A stretch of 64,000 nt of DNA from Maribacter hydrothermalis (GTDB lineage: Bacteria > Bacteroidota > Bacteroidia > Flavobacteriales > Flavobacteriaceae). The stretch lies in assembly GCF_001913155.1 (NCBI RefSeq), contig NZ_CP018760.1, forward strand, positions 3,162,001 through 3,226,000, read 5' to 3'. Below, one piece after another: positions 9,266-17,235 of this stretch. Below the pieces are notes generated by a model. That model searched no databases and was not told the DNA's origin. It was given only the letters and a program-made list of their open reading frames with translations. A program made the position numbers and the translations under genes. How positions within the stretch are numbered: position 1 is the first letter of the stretch; the number at the start of each line of letters is the position of its first letter.

Positions 9266-11344
9266 TTATTTAGGTTGATTTAAGATGGATATTTTTTGCT
9301 CAATAAAGTCGGTCAATTTACTTAATCTGTCATCAGATGCTGATGAATGCTCATACATGCCGATGATAAATTTGTTTTTACCTCTTAAAAGGGGTTGGGT
9401 GGGTTCTTTTCTGCCAAAGCCAAATACCGTCATACCATCCGCACTGGTGATACCATTGGTCGAATTGCCTAACAATGCCATCATATCATTTTTGGAGTCG
9501 GTAGTCTGCATGCCTAAAAATAAGGTAGTAGGACTCTTTTTTTGACTGAAATAGGCCCATTGGAAGTCGCCATTTATATAATTGCCCTGGTAAAAATCTG
9601 GGATGTTATCCACTGGTGTTGCGGCAGAAGTACCAAATATGGTTTCATAGGGTCGGTAAGATCCCCCTGGAGTACCTTCGTACAAAAACCAATACGGTAT
9701 TTTCGGGTCGCTTTTTAATACAGAAACGATTACATGCTCATCGTAAAATGCATAATCCCATTGCCAGTGGCCGCTTTTTGAGGTCGTTCTAATGGTCCTA
9801 TCATCAATTTTTTCCGAGTCGCATTTGTCGTGACCGGGATGCCCCGCACCATTGTCTTCGCCTAGGTGTACGAAATTTGGGAGCCCTCGAAAAGCAGACG
9901 CCGCAGATTCTGGATAAACGCCCCAGGGGTCTTTTTTAAAACCTATATAATCGTTACCGAAGGAGTCAATTATACGAGAAAATCCACCGCCAGACTTGTC
10001 CAAGTAATACGTTGCATTTTGAGTGTAAATAAGGTAATGTGGTCTATTTTCATATATACCTTCCTCAATGTCTACTGATCTTTTTGTTTTTTTTCCTTTC
10101 GCTCTCTGCCTTGCTTTAGTTTTCGATTCTTTCTTAATGGAGTCGTTTCGCCAAAGGTGCAAATATTTATATTGGTCCCATCCTGCCCCTATAATATCCA
10201 GGTCACCATCTTGATCAAGGTCTGTCCACTGGGTTCCAAGATGATTTTCTTTACCGGTATCCAGAATCGTTTTGGAAAACATTCCTTTGCCGTTATTCTC
10301 CCATAATTGCATTTCTAAGGTACTTCCTTTATGCTCTGCCGTTAAAATATCGATATCCCCATCGTTATCGATATCTTTTATATCCAGATTATTGGAGGAA
10401 AACTGGGTAGATATTTTATTTCTATGCCAATTATTTGAAGCTAATTGGCCATACCACCAAATGGAAGCGTCTGGCTCTAAACCAGGGTAGCGTTCTTCAG
10501 TGATGACAATATCTGCCTTGGCGTTTCCATCGACATCAGAAATAGCTATGCGGTCAATGGGGTGTTCGCTGTTACCCACAATGGTCTCTGCCCACGGAGC
10601 GTTTAAATTTCCTGGATTTTCAAACCAAACCAAAATCGAAGGCTCTTCTTCACCTTCAGGTCTTCTTCCTGCTGCAATATCCAAATCGCCGTCGCCATCA
10701 ATATCACCTACGCCAATACCCTCGTCTGAAGTATCTTTGCAGATTAGTTGAATGTTCCATAAGGCGGAATCTATATTTTTTTCAGGAATGGTTATGGCGT
10801 AAATATCCCCATTGCCCGCAATTACGAATTCCGAAGGACCACCTTTTATAAGTTGTGCTTTTTCAAACCCTTGACTGTTAACATGGCTTGTAGCGGGTAT
10901 TTGTCCAATTTTTCTTCGAGTAAATTTGGTTCCTTCCTTATTAAGTGCCTCATACCAAAAAATATCGGGTAGAGCCATTGCAATAATATCTGCGTATCCA
11001 TCGAAATCTACATCTGTAATAAAAATACCATCAACATTGTCATCTAAAACCGTGCGTTGCCATGGCGCAGCCATATCGCCGCCAGGATTTTGGTAGAGGT
11101 ACCTACCGGATAAAACATCAAGAAATCCGTCATTATTTACGTCACCTGCATCCAGACCAAAATAGCGTAACCATTCCGGTTGGTTCCAATCTCCCCATTT
11201 CTGCTTTGCACTATCTATTTCAATATATTTTAGGTTTGTACTCAGCGATTTTTGGCAACGTACCTGCCATGTGCATATACATAATAGCATTAATGGTAAA
11301 ACTCTGGTCATATATCTATTTTTCAGTTGCACGGATTTAATCAT
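9266..11344 (-). CDS. secreted FG-GAP-repeat protein with an uncharacterised C-terminal domain
   Basis: A 692-residue exported protein, first gene of the operon. The N-terminus has a basic stretch and the hydrophobic core MTRVLPLMLLCICTWQV; translation could start at 11344 or at the in-frame ATG at 11311. Residues ~50-415 carry at least six Asp-rich FG-GAP loops (e.g. DVNNDGFLDVL, DIDGDGDLDIA, DLDQDGDLDII), a beta-propeller. After a Lys/Arg-rich linker (~420-435), residues ~435-692 form a second domain rich in aromatic residues and glycine, with segments such as YYLDKSGGGF, GAGHPGHDKC, TTSKSGHWQWDY and YWFLYEGTPGG. I do not recognise this domain as a named family. Conserved-looking His, Asp and Trp suggest carbohydrate binding or catalysis, but this is unproven. 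Confidence 0.82.
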   Translation of the reverse strand: MIKSVQLKNRYMTRVLPLMLLCICTWQVRCQKSLSTNLKYIEIDSAKQKWGDWNQPEWLRYFGLDAGDVNNDGFLDVLSGRYLYQNPGGDMAAPWQRTVLDDNVDGIFITDVDFDGYADIIAMALPDIFWYEALNKEGTKFTRRKIGQIPATSHVNSQGFEKAQLIKGGPSEFVIAGNGDIYAITIPEKNIDSALWNIQLICKDTSDEGIGVGDIDGDGDLDIAAGRRPEGEEEPSILVWFENPGNLNAPWAETIVGNSEHPIDRIAISDVDGNAKADIVITEERYPGLEPDASIWWYGQLASNNWHRNKISTQFSSNNLDIKDIDNDGDIDILTAEHKGSTLEMQLWENNGKGMFSKTILDTGKENHLGTQWTDLDQDGDLDIIGAGWDQYKYLHLWRNDSIKKESKTKARQRAKGKKTKRSVDIEEGIYENRPHYLIYTQNATYYLDKSGGGFSRIIDSFGNDYIGFKKDPWGVYPESAASAFRGLPNFVHLGEDNGAGHPGHDKCDSEKIDDRTIRTTSKSGHWQWDYAFYDEHVIVSVLKSDPKIPYWFLYEGTPGGSYRPYETIFGTSAATPVDNIPDFYQGNYINGDFQWAYFSQKKSPTTLFLGMQTTDSKNDMMALLGNSTNGITSADGMTVFGFGRKEPTQPLLRGKNKFIIGMYEHSSASDDRLSKLTDFIEQKISILNQPK

Positions 11345-11379
11345 GATTATAAATGATAGTTTCTAAAATGAATAGCTAC

Positions 11380-11410
11380 TAAAAGTATACAAATTAACTT
11401 GTACGTACAA
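11380..11410 (-). promoter_or_regulatory. probable promoter of the minus-strand catabolic operon
   Basis: Read on the minus strand, TTG (11410-11408), 20 nt, then TACTTTTA (11387-11380) fit the Bacteroidota TTG-N17-23-TAnnTTTG promoter with one mismatch. Transcription would begin near 11373, about 30 nt before the ATG at 11344. Almost the whole promoter lies inside the 48-bp palindrome. Because the palindrome is symmetric, the same elements also occur on the plus strand. Confidence 0.45.
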
Positions 11411-11428
11411 GTTAATTTGTATACTTTT
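11381..11428. repeat. perfect 48-bp palindrome (24-nt arms, no spacer)
   Basis: Bases 11381-11404 are the exact reverse complement of 11405-11428; the centre reads TTGTACGTACAA. The first base pair outside the arms (11380/11429) does not match. It lies between the divergently oriented operon (start 11344, minus) and a small membrane protein gene (start 11571, plus). It overlaps the operon's predicted -33 and -7 boxes, so an operator for a dimeric or tetrameric repressor is the simplest reading. A cruciform or bidirectional terminator is possible, but the arms are AT-rich and no gene ends here. Confidence 0.75.
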
Positions 11429-11570
11429 TAAGTCGATTGTTTAAAACTAGTTTTCATACTAGGTGAATCACATTTTTTTATACTATGAAGATGCTTCTAT
11501 TAAAATGGTGAAATGGAGGCCATAGGTTGTAAATTTTATATCATATCTTTATAAGAAATCAATCACTTCG

Positions 11571-11792
11571 ATGGAACATACAGCATCAGATTTTTCTTTA
11601 GGCCTTGGAATTTGGCAGACGTTTTTGCTGGTAATTGTAGTATTATGGGCTTATTGTATAATAGATATTCTTCGTCATACATTTCGTAACGATGCCAAAA
11701 TAACATGGTTTTTAATTGTTTTTCTATTTCCGCTTCTAGGGTCACTTCTCTATCTGTATAGGGGAAAAGATAGGAGAGTTTTACCAGATTAA
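11571..11792 (+). CDS. small membrane protein with phospholipase D N-terminal (PLDc_N) domain
   Basis: A 73-residue protein with two hydrophobic segments, at about residues 10-33 and 42-62, separated by a short basic loop (RHTFRNDAK) and ending in a charged tail after LLYLYRGKDR. The WFLIVFLFPLLGSLLYL segment is typical of PLDc_N (PF13396), which in many bacteria occurs alone as a short membrane protein of unknown role. It is preceded by 226 nt of regulatory DNA holding the palindrome. A 100-residue minus-strand frame overlaps it, but has no family resemblance and is taken as spurious. Confidence 0.7.
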   Translation: MEHTASDFSLGLGIWQTFLLVIVVLWAYCIIDILRHTFRNDAKITWFLIVFLFPLLGSLLYLYRGKDRRVLPD

Positions 11793-11891
11793 TAAAAGTA
11801 AACCGTGTCTTTAATAATCTGTTAGAACGAAAGGCTTTTCGTAAATTTATAATTATAACGTACATATCGGGGAAGTATCAACTAATCCACA

Positions 11892-11899
11892 TAGCTTTG
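11892..11899 (+). promoter_or_regulatory. -7 box (TAGCTTTG) of the helicase gene
   Basis: TAGCTTTG exactly matches the Bacteroidota TAnnTTTG element and lies 25 nt before the ATG at 11925. A clear TTG -33 box is not present at 17-23 nt upstream, so the assignment rests on the -7 element and spacing to the gene. Confidence 0.4.
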
Positions 11900-11924
11900 C
11901 ATCTGAAATACAAAAGTGATTATT

Positions 11925-13280
11925 ATGCCATTGTTTACCGATTTAAAAATATCTAGAAACCTAGAAAAAGCCGTTGAAGATCTTGGTTTTGAGAATACTA
12001 CACCTATTCAGGAGAAAGCTTTTCCTATTGTAATGAGTGGTAGTGATGTTGTTGGTATTGCTCAAACGGGTACTGGTAAAACATTTGCTTATTTGCTTCC
12101 AATTTTAAATACGCTGAAGTTTTCAAAAGAAATACATCCTAAAGTGGTGATTTTAGTACCTACACGAGAACTGGTAGTGCAGGTGGTAGAAGAAACTGAA
12201 AAATTGGCTAAATATGCGGGTATTCGGGTATTGGGCGTATATGGTGGTAAAAGTATGTTGCGGCAAAAAGAAGCATTGGCTTTAGGGACAGATGTTCTTG
12301 TAGCTACTCCTGCTCGCTTATATGATTTAATTTTAACAAAGGCAGTTCAATTAAAACAAGTAAAAAAGCTTGTTATTGATGAGGTTGATGTTATGTTAGA
12401 TTTGGGTTTCCGTTTTCAGTTGGTAAATATTTTTGAATTAGTACCGCAAAGAAGACAAAACATCATGTTTTCTGCCACCATGACAGATGATATTGAATTG
12501 TTTATTACTGATTTCTTTTCAGAAGTTCACAAAATCTCTATTGCTGTAAGTGGTACTCCCCTAGAAAATATTACCCAATTATCTTATGCCACACCTAACT
12601 TTTATACGAAAGTAAATTTGCTGGTAAATTTGCTACAAAAGGAACAAGAATTTCATAAGGTGTTAGTATTTGTTTCCAGTAAGCGCAGTGCCGATTTGTT
12701 ATTTAAAGAATTAGCAGAGTTTTTTAGTGAGGAGATTTGTATTATCCATTCCAATAAAACTCAAAATTATAGATTACGTTCTATCACTCAGTTCGATGAA
12801 GGTAAGAACCGTATTCTGGTTACAACAGATGTAATGGCTCGTGGGTTAGATCTTAAAGAGATATCACATGTTATAAATTTTGATACTCCGACATACCCTG
12901 AAAATTACATGCACCGTATTGGTAGAACGGGTAGGGCAGAGAAAGAGGGTACTTCTATCTTATTATTTACACCACAAGAAGAAGATGCAAAAAATGCCAT
13001 TGAGGATTTAATGTCTTATAAAGTGAATGAGCTACCATTGCCTAATAATGTAAGTATTGCAACCCAGCTAACTTTTGATGAGCAACCTAGGCATATAGAG
13101 CGAGAAAATCCTTTAAATATAGATGAGGATGAGCGCGGAGCCAGTTTTCATGAAAAATCTGATAAAAACAAGAAAGAAAACCAAGGTGGTTCCTACAAGC
13201 GCATTATTAAAAAGAAATATTCTAAACCAAAAACTCGTGGCGATAAAAACTACGGTAAACGGGGAAGAAATAAATCATAA
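11925..13280 (+). CDS. DEAD-box RNA helicase (motif II = DEVD)
   Basis: A 451-residue ATP-dependent RNA helicase. The Q motif (GFENTTPIQ, residues ~21-29), motif I (AQTGTGKT, 46-53), Ia (PTREL), II (DEVD instead of DEAD, in VIDEVDVMLDLGF), III (SAT), and VI (HRIGRTGR) are all present in order. After the RecA2 domain (to about 355) comes a charged tail that ends very basic, rich in Lys/Arg/Gly, as in RNA-binding tails. The ATG at 11925 is preferred to the GTG at 11916, since both give the same protein plus three residues. It probably acts in ribosome assembly or RNA turnover. Confidence 0.9.
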   Translation: MPLFTDLKISRNLEKAVEDLGFENTTPIQEKAFPIVMSGSDVVGIAQTGTGKTFAYLLPILNTLKFSKEIHPKVVILVPTRELVVQVVEETEKLAKYAGIRVLGVYGGKSMLRQKEALALGTDVLVATPARLYDLILTKAVQLKQVKKLVIDEVDVMLDLGFRFQLVNIFELVPQRRQNIMFSATMTDDIELFITDFFSEVHKISIAVSGTPLENITQLSYATPNFYTKVNLLVNLLQKEQEFHKVLVFVSSKRSADLLFKELAEFFSEEICIIHSNKTQNYRLRSITQFDEGKNRILVTTDVMARGLDLKEISHVINFDTPTYPENYMHRIGRTGRAEKEGTSILLFTPQEEDAKNAIEDLMSYKVNELPLPNNVSIATQLTFDEQPRHIERENPLNIDEDERGASFHEKSDKNKKENQGGSYKRIIKKKYSKPKTRGDKNYGKRGRNKS

Positions 13281-13651
13281 TTACATGTACTTTTTTATTG
13301 GCACCGCCAAAGGGTATAATACCCCGAGGCTTGCCTCGAAATTAAAAGTTCGTTTCGGGCGAATGCCTCGTGGGCTTACCCCGAGGTAGTTTACTTAAAT
13401 CCTATTTTTTAGAATTTGTAAGGTAAATTATTGCCAATCTTTAAAGTATCTTTCACTACTACCCCAAATTAAAAAGATCGATGAAATGCATGCCAAATCG
13501 GTATGGTGTTTTTTACTTAAAAACCGTTGGTCGACACTTTTTGACTATTCAACATATATTTTTACACTAGCCGAAAATTATAGCACTTCAGCGAGGTTAA
13601 GGCCCTTCATTATTGGGTTGAAGGTATCTTTATATTGTTCAACATTTAGTT
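13281..13651. other. 371-nt non-coding gap with a REP-like element
   Basis: No convincing gene is visible between the helicase stop and the small secreted protein. The first third holds a GC-rich hairpin-forming repeat (13315-13388, listed separately) that stands out from the surrounding AT-rich DNA. The remainder (about 13390-13650) shows no terminator, tRNA or conserved frame and probably contains the promoter of the downstream small gene. Confidence 0.6.
13315..13388. repeat. REP-like palindromic element (two GC-rich hairpins)
   Basis: The element opens with ACCCCGAGG (13321-13329) and closes with the same nine bases (13378-13386). The left part holds a hairpin CGAGGC-TT-GCCTCG (13325-13338). 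The right part can fold as CCTCG-T-GGG-CTTA-CCC-CGAGG (13366-13386) with one bulged base. This resembles the short interspersed palindromes mobilised by REP-associated tyrosine transposases in Flavobacteriaceae. Only one copy is visible in the window, so its repetitive nature is inference. Confidence 0.5.
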
Positions 13652-13909
13652 ATGAAAGCAATATTTACCTTATTAATTATAATTTTCGCAGGAGCATTAG
13701 CAATTGCACAAAACCCAAAATCTGATGATAAAATTGACACTATTAAAATGGGTATTGTTATGGTTGATAGCCTTAACGATATTAACGACAAGAAAGAGAT
13801 TACAATATCTATGGAAACGAATATAGTTCGTTTATACCGATATAAAAATGCAAGAATTAACAAAGAATTAGCTTTTATTACCGGTAAGAGTTATGGTAAG
13901 TTGGCATAA
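13652..13909 (+). CDS. small secreted protein with RLYxxKNxRI motif (paralogue A)
   Basis: An 85-residue protein. Residues 1-19 are a clear signal peptide (hydrophobic core FTLLIIIFAGALA, cleavage after AIAQ). The mature ~66 residues end in VRLYRYKNARINKELAF and KLA. The same layout and C-terminal motif occur in the 86-residue product of the minus-strand gene at 22667-22927, so the two are paralogues. No known domain is recognised. It is followed within 55 nt by a 39-residue membrane protein gene. The function is unknown. Confidence 0.75.
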   Translation: MKAIFTLLIIIFAGALAIAQNPKSDDKIDTIKMGIVMVDSLNDINDKKEITISMETNIVRLYRYKNARINKELAFITGKSYGKLA

Positions 13910-13925
13910 TCTTTGCTCCATTAAA

Positions 13926-13947
13926 AAAGGTGCAATTAAGCACCTTT
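13926..13947 (-). terminator. hairpin, likely terminator of the amidohydrolase gene
   Basis: AAAGGTGC (13926-13933) and GCACCTTT (13940-13947) form an 8-bp stem with a 6-nt loop. On the minus strand it is followed by a short T run, as for an intrinsic terminator, and it lies about 130 nt beyond the amidohydrolase stop. On the plus strand it lies between two small genes and lacks a T run. Confidence 0.4.
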
Positions 13948-13960
13948 AAAAATTAAAATT

Positions 13961-14080
13961 ATGATGTTATTTACAATATTAGTATCGACATTTCTTATTA
14001 TTGCAACAGTTGTTTTTACTTCTAAAAACAAAAAGAAAGTACGTACCATTAAAGTACCGGTTGATAAAAGAAAATTTTAA
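13961..14080 (+). CDS. 39-residue single-span membrane protein
   Basis: ATG at 13961, TAA at 14078-14080. The product starts MMLFTILVSTFLIIATVVF, one membrane span, followed by a strongly basic tail (SKNKKKVRTIKVPVDKRKF). Its stop codon overlaps the stop of the convergent amidohydrolase gene. Short one-span proteins with a basic cytoplasmic tail are common in Flavobacteriaceae; compare the 50-residue protein at 21857-22009. No function can be given. The ORF's clean span-plus-tail structure is the only evidence that it is real. Confidence 0.45.
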   Translation: MMLFTILVSTFLIIATVVFTSKNKKKVRTIKVPVDKRKF

Positions 14081-15666
14081 TTCTTTACACCAGGTTGTTT
14101 AATAGTATAATTACTTTTAGCTTTTTCCTCATCAACTTGGCGTTTTACGTCGGCCAATAATGCTTTGGAATCATATACGATACCATCTTTAACGGTATAT
14201 TTAACACCACCAATACGAACCACCTCATTTTCTTTTGTAAGCTTAATGGCCCCAGTACCATATAATACTTTGAAATTTTGAAGCGGATTTTCTTCAACAA
14301 TTACAAAGTCTGCAAGTTTACCTATAGTTACAGACCCTAATTTATCATCCATTCCTAACGCTTCTGCGCCATTTAATGTTGCTGATTGTATAATTTCTAA
14401 GGGATGAAAACCTGCTTCTCGCATTAACTCTAATTCTCTTATATAAGCGAAACCGTATAGTTGAAATATAAATCCAGAATCAGAACCTGTAGTTACACGA
14501 CCACCTCTATTTTTATATTCATTTATAAAAGTCATCCAAAGTTGATAATTTTTTCTCCATTGTATTTCTTGTTCTGTACCCCAATCATGCCAATAAGAAC
14601 CATGCGAAACCATACTTGGTTGATAAAACTCCCATAAAGATGGTAACGTGTAGTCTTCATGCCACTCTGCACGTCTTGCGCGTTGTAAATCCCTACTGGC
14701 TTCGTAAATATTAAAAGTTGGGTCCATCGTAAAATCTAACGCCAATAGTTCATTCATTACATTATTCCAATGTTCAGAATAGGGTTCTGCTGCTTGTGCC
14801 CATAATTTACCAGCATTTTCAAATCGATGTTGCTCGTTTTGATAATTGTAATCAAGGGGAAAGTCCTGCACTGTACGGTCATCAAATAATGCTTCAGGTA
14901 GTCCGTACCAATGTTCCATTGAAGTTAGTCCCGCTCTTGCAGAATGTAGCACATTCCATCTTGCAACACTCATTTGAGCATGGTGGCAGGCAGAACCAAG
15001 TCCTAATTTTTTATTTTCGTCTAGGGCAGCTGCCATAATTGCTGGTTCAGCACCAAAGAATTTGATTCCGTCTGCTCCTTTTTTGGCATTTGCTCGGACC
15101 CATTCCCGCGCTTGTTCCGGAGTAGAAATAGGAATATCGTTTAATGGATTGAATGATTTGCTAGTTTGGCCAAATGCGGTATAGGAGATGATACGAGGAG
15201 CAATAATTTCATTCTTTTCGCTTTTTCGTTTTAAATCTAAAGCAATATCAATGCCTCTTCCAGCAACTTCACGTACCGTAGTTACGCCATGGGCCATCCA
15301 TAGTTTAAAAACATAATCTGGGTCGGCACCTTGCGCGTCTCCACCAATATGGGTATGCATATCAATAAAACCAGGCATTAAATACATACCAGTACAATCT
15401 AATTCTTTACCTCCAGCTTTTAATTGAGGTCTTTTACTATTATCAATTGCAACTCCCGGATAACCAACTACTTGGATATTTTTAATAGTATTGTTTTCAA
15501 CAACAATATCAATTGGGCCTTGTGGAGGTGCGCCATTGCCATTTATAAGCATAACGCCTCTAATAATAAGTTGTGAATGTGGCCCATCACCTTCTAAAGA
15601 TTGAGCATTGATTGTCAATATGCCTGTGAAGACAATTGCTGTAAAAAGCAATATTTTGAGGAACAT
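14077..15666 (-). CDS. secreted amidohydrolase-family metallohydrolase
   Basis: A 529-residue protein. Residues 1-22 are a signal peptide ending INAQ; an upstream in-frame ATG at 15729 would bury it, so the start at 15666 is chosen. The metal site HxH is His104/His106 in MPGFIDMHTHIGGD, with later ligands likely in SACHHAQMS, SMEHWYGL and the catalytic-type Asp in TTGSDSGF. The C-terminal LGSVTIGKLADFVIVEENPL is the usual small beta domain that completes imidazolonepropionase/dihydroorotase-like enzymes. The substrate is unknown, perhaps peptides or cyclic amides in the periplasm. It stands alone, convergent to the small gene and followed upstream by a histidine kinase gene on the same strand. 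Confidence 0.87.
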   Translation of the reverse strand: MFLKILLFTAIVFTGILTINAQSLEGDGPHSQLIIRGVMLINGNGAPPQGPIDIVVENNTIKNIQVVGYPGVAIDNSKRPQLKAGGKELDCTGMYLMPGFIDMHTHIGGDAQGADPDYVFKLWMAHGVTTVREVAGRGIDIALDLKRKSEKNEIIAPRIISYTAFGQTSKSFNPLNDIPISTPEQAREWVRANAKKGADGIKFFGAEPAIMAAALDENKKLGLGSACHHAQMSVARWNVLHSARAGLTSMEHWYGLPEALFDDRTVQDFPLDYNYQNEQHRFENAGKLWAQAAEPYSEHWNNVMNELLALDFTMDPTFNIYEASRDLQRARRAEWHEDYTLPSLWEFYQPSMVSHGSYWHDWGTEQEIQWRKNYQLWMTFINEYKNRGGRVTTGSDSGFIFQLYGFAYIRELELMREAGFHPLEIIQSATLNGAEALGMDDKLGSVTIGKLADFVIVEENPLQNFKVLYGTGAIKLTKENEVVRIGGVKYTVKDGIVYDSKALLADVKRQVDEEKAKSNYTIKQPGVKN

Positions 15667-15778
15667 AAGGTGGTAGTTTGAGTTAGTTCCTATAAATATA
15701 GAAAAAGCATTGTAACTGACATCGGTCATTTACTTACTTTATGATATAAATAATGAAAATTGTTTTTAACAATTAGAC

Positions 15779-17002
15779 TTATTTTGAATCTCTGGATAAT
15801 TGTTGCCTAATTTCTTGAAATTTGATTATGTAGTTCGTACCTTTTTTTGAAGCATCTCTTTCAATAGTACCTCTTAATTGGCGAGTAAGATTATAGATTA
15901 GTTTTAATCCTAATGATTTTGTGTTCTTATAATTTATCGTTTCTGGAAAACCAATGCCATTGTCACCTATTTCTAAAATATAGCAATCTTTTTTTTCTGA
16001 ATCTTTTTGTAACTTAATATTTATTTCACCTTTATTATCACCGTCAATACCATATTTTAAGGCATTAGTCAATGCTTCATTAATTAATAGACCTAAAGGA
16101 ATAGCTGTATCAATACCTAACTTAATATCTGGTATATCTATTTTCAAAATAACTTGGTTGTCAATACCTTTTATTGAGCGAATTAAATATTCACTCAATT
16201 CTTGTACATAAGATTTGTATTCTATGTGACTGATGTCTTTACGCATATATAGCATTTCATGAACCATTGCCATTGCTATAACTCTATTTTGTGTTCCTTT
16301 TAAGAGTCCTTTCATAGGACCATTTTCAATATTTCTAGACTGTAGACTTAATAAGCTAGATACCGTTTGTAAATTGTTTTTTACCCTGTGGTGAACTTCT
16401 TTTAATAAATTCTCTTTTTCATGAACTTGAACAGCCATGTTTTTTTTAGAAGTGTACAGGGCATTATAGGTTCTTAATAGGCTTTTTCCAAAAGTATTTC
16501 CTAAAACAAAAACGGAAAATAAAATGGAAATTAGACTAAAAATAGAGCTCGAATTCTCGGGAACTTTATTTTCAGTTACTTTAAGTTCTGGCATTGTTTG
16601 TGTAAAAAGTAGTAGTATCAACAAAACAATTATATTAAGGTATATTTTGCCGTATTTACTGCTGTTGATGAATCCACCGAAAGCAATTAAAGGAATCATA
16701 AATATAAAGGAGCTATGAATTCCACCGCTATACAAGGTGATTATGAACGAGGAAATTAAGCCTAATATAGATGAGAAATTAAACGTGGGCAAAATCTTAT
16801 TATGGACTTTGAAGTATTGTAGATTAAGTAGATTTAAAACCCCAAAACAAACTAGGACAAACGGAATAATTTCAGTAATCCCTAATAGAAAATAACATGA
16901 TGCTCCAAAAAGAATGGAGATAATGCTTGTGGTATAATTTACCCTTAATAAAAGTTTGGTTTTATCCTGAAGACGCTCTTGGTCAATGGTAAATCCGGGC
17001 AT
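15779..17002 (-). CDS. membrane sensor histidine kinase (HisKA_2 type)
   Basis: A 407-residue protein. Residues ~20-175 hold about six hydrophobic spans. A short coiled segment leads to the dimerisation/phospho-acceptor motif KEVHHRVKNNLQ (phospho-His about 204), characteristic of the HisKA_2 family (PF07568). The ATPase domain follows, with the N box NEALTNALKYG, the G1 box DNGIGFP and G2-like KSLGLKLI. No PAS or response-regulator domain is fused and no regulator gene is adjacent, so the partner is elsewhere. The membrane part has no extracytoplasmic sensor domain of note. The signal is unknown. Confidence 0.88.
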   Translation of the reverse strand: MPGFTIDQERLQDKTKLLLRVNYTTSIISILFGASCYFLLGITEIIPFVLVCFGVLNLLNLQYFKVHNKILPTFNFSSILGLISSFIITLYSGGIHSSFIFMIPLIAFGGFINSSKYGKIYLNIIVLLILLLFTQTMPELKVTENKVPENSSSIFSLISILFSVFVLGNTFGKSLLRTYNALYTSKKNMAVQVHEKENLLKEVHHRVKNNLQTVSSLLSLQSRNIENGPMKGLLKGTQNRVIAMAMVHEMLYMRKDISHIEYKSYVQELSEYLIRSIKGIDNQVILKIDIPDIKLGIDTAIPLGLLINEALTNALKYGIDGDNKGEINIKLQKDSEKKDCYILEIGDNGIGFPETINYKNTKSLGLKLIYNLTRQLRGTIERDASKKGTNYIIKFQEIRQQLSRDSK

Positions 17003-17235
17003 AGAAATTATTTATGTACTAAAAATCATACTTATTTGGTAATGTAAATCTAATTATGTTTTTTTCATTATACTAGTAATTTTTGTATTACTATAGTATA
17101 TGTTTAAACTATTTTTAACAATTGGTGTATTTGAATCTCTTTTAAGTTTGTAATTAAAAATGTAAAAGTCATTTAAGATTTTTAGCTTAAAAAATAAAGA
17201 GGGTAAAATTTAATTAGTTAAATAGGATTTATTTA

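Noticed and set aside
11443-11454. 12-bp palindrome AAAACTAGTTTT near the large palindrome
   Set aside because: Short AT-rich palindromes of this size occur by chance in such DNA, and it does not overlap a promoter element.
11563-11865. A 100-codon minus-strand frame over the PLDc_N gene
   Set aside because: The plus-strand frame has two clear membrane spans and a family match; the minus frame has neither.
13123-13389. An 88-codon frame overlapping the end of the helicase
   Set aside because: It is out of frame with the basic helicase tail and runs into the REP-like element, without any conserved feature.
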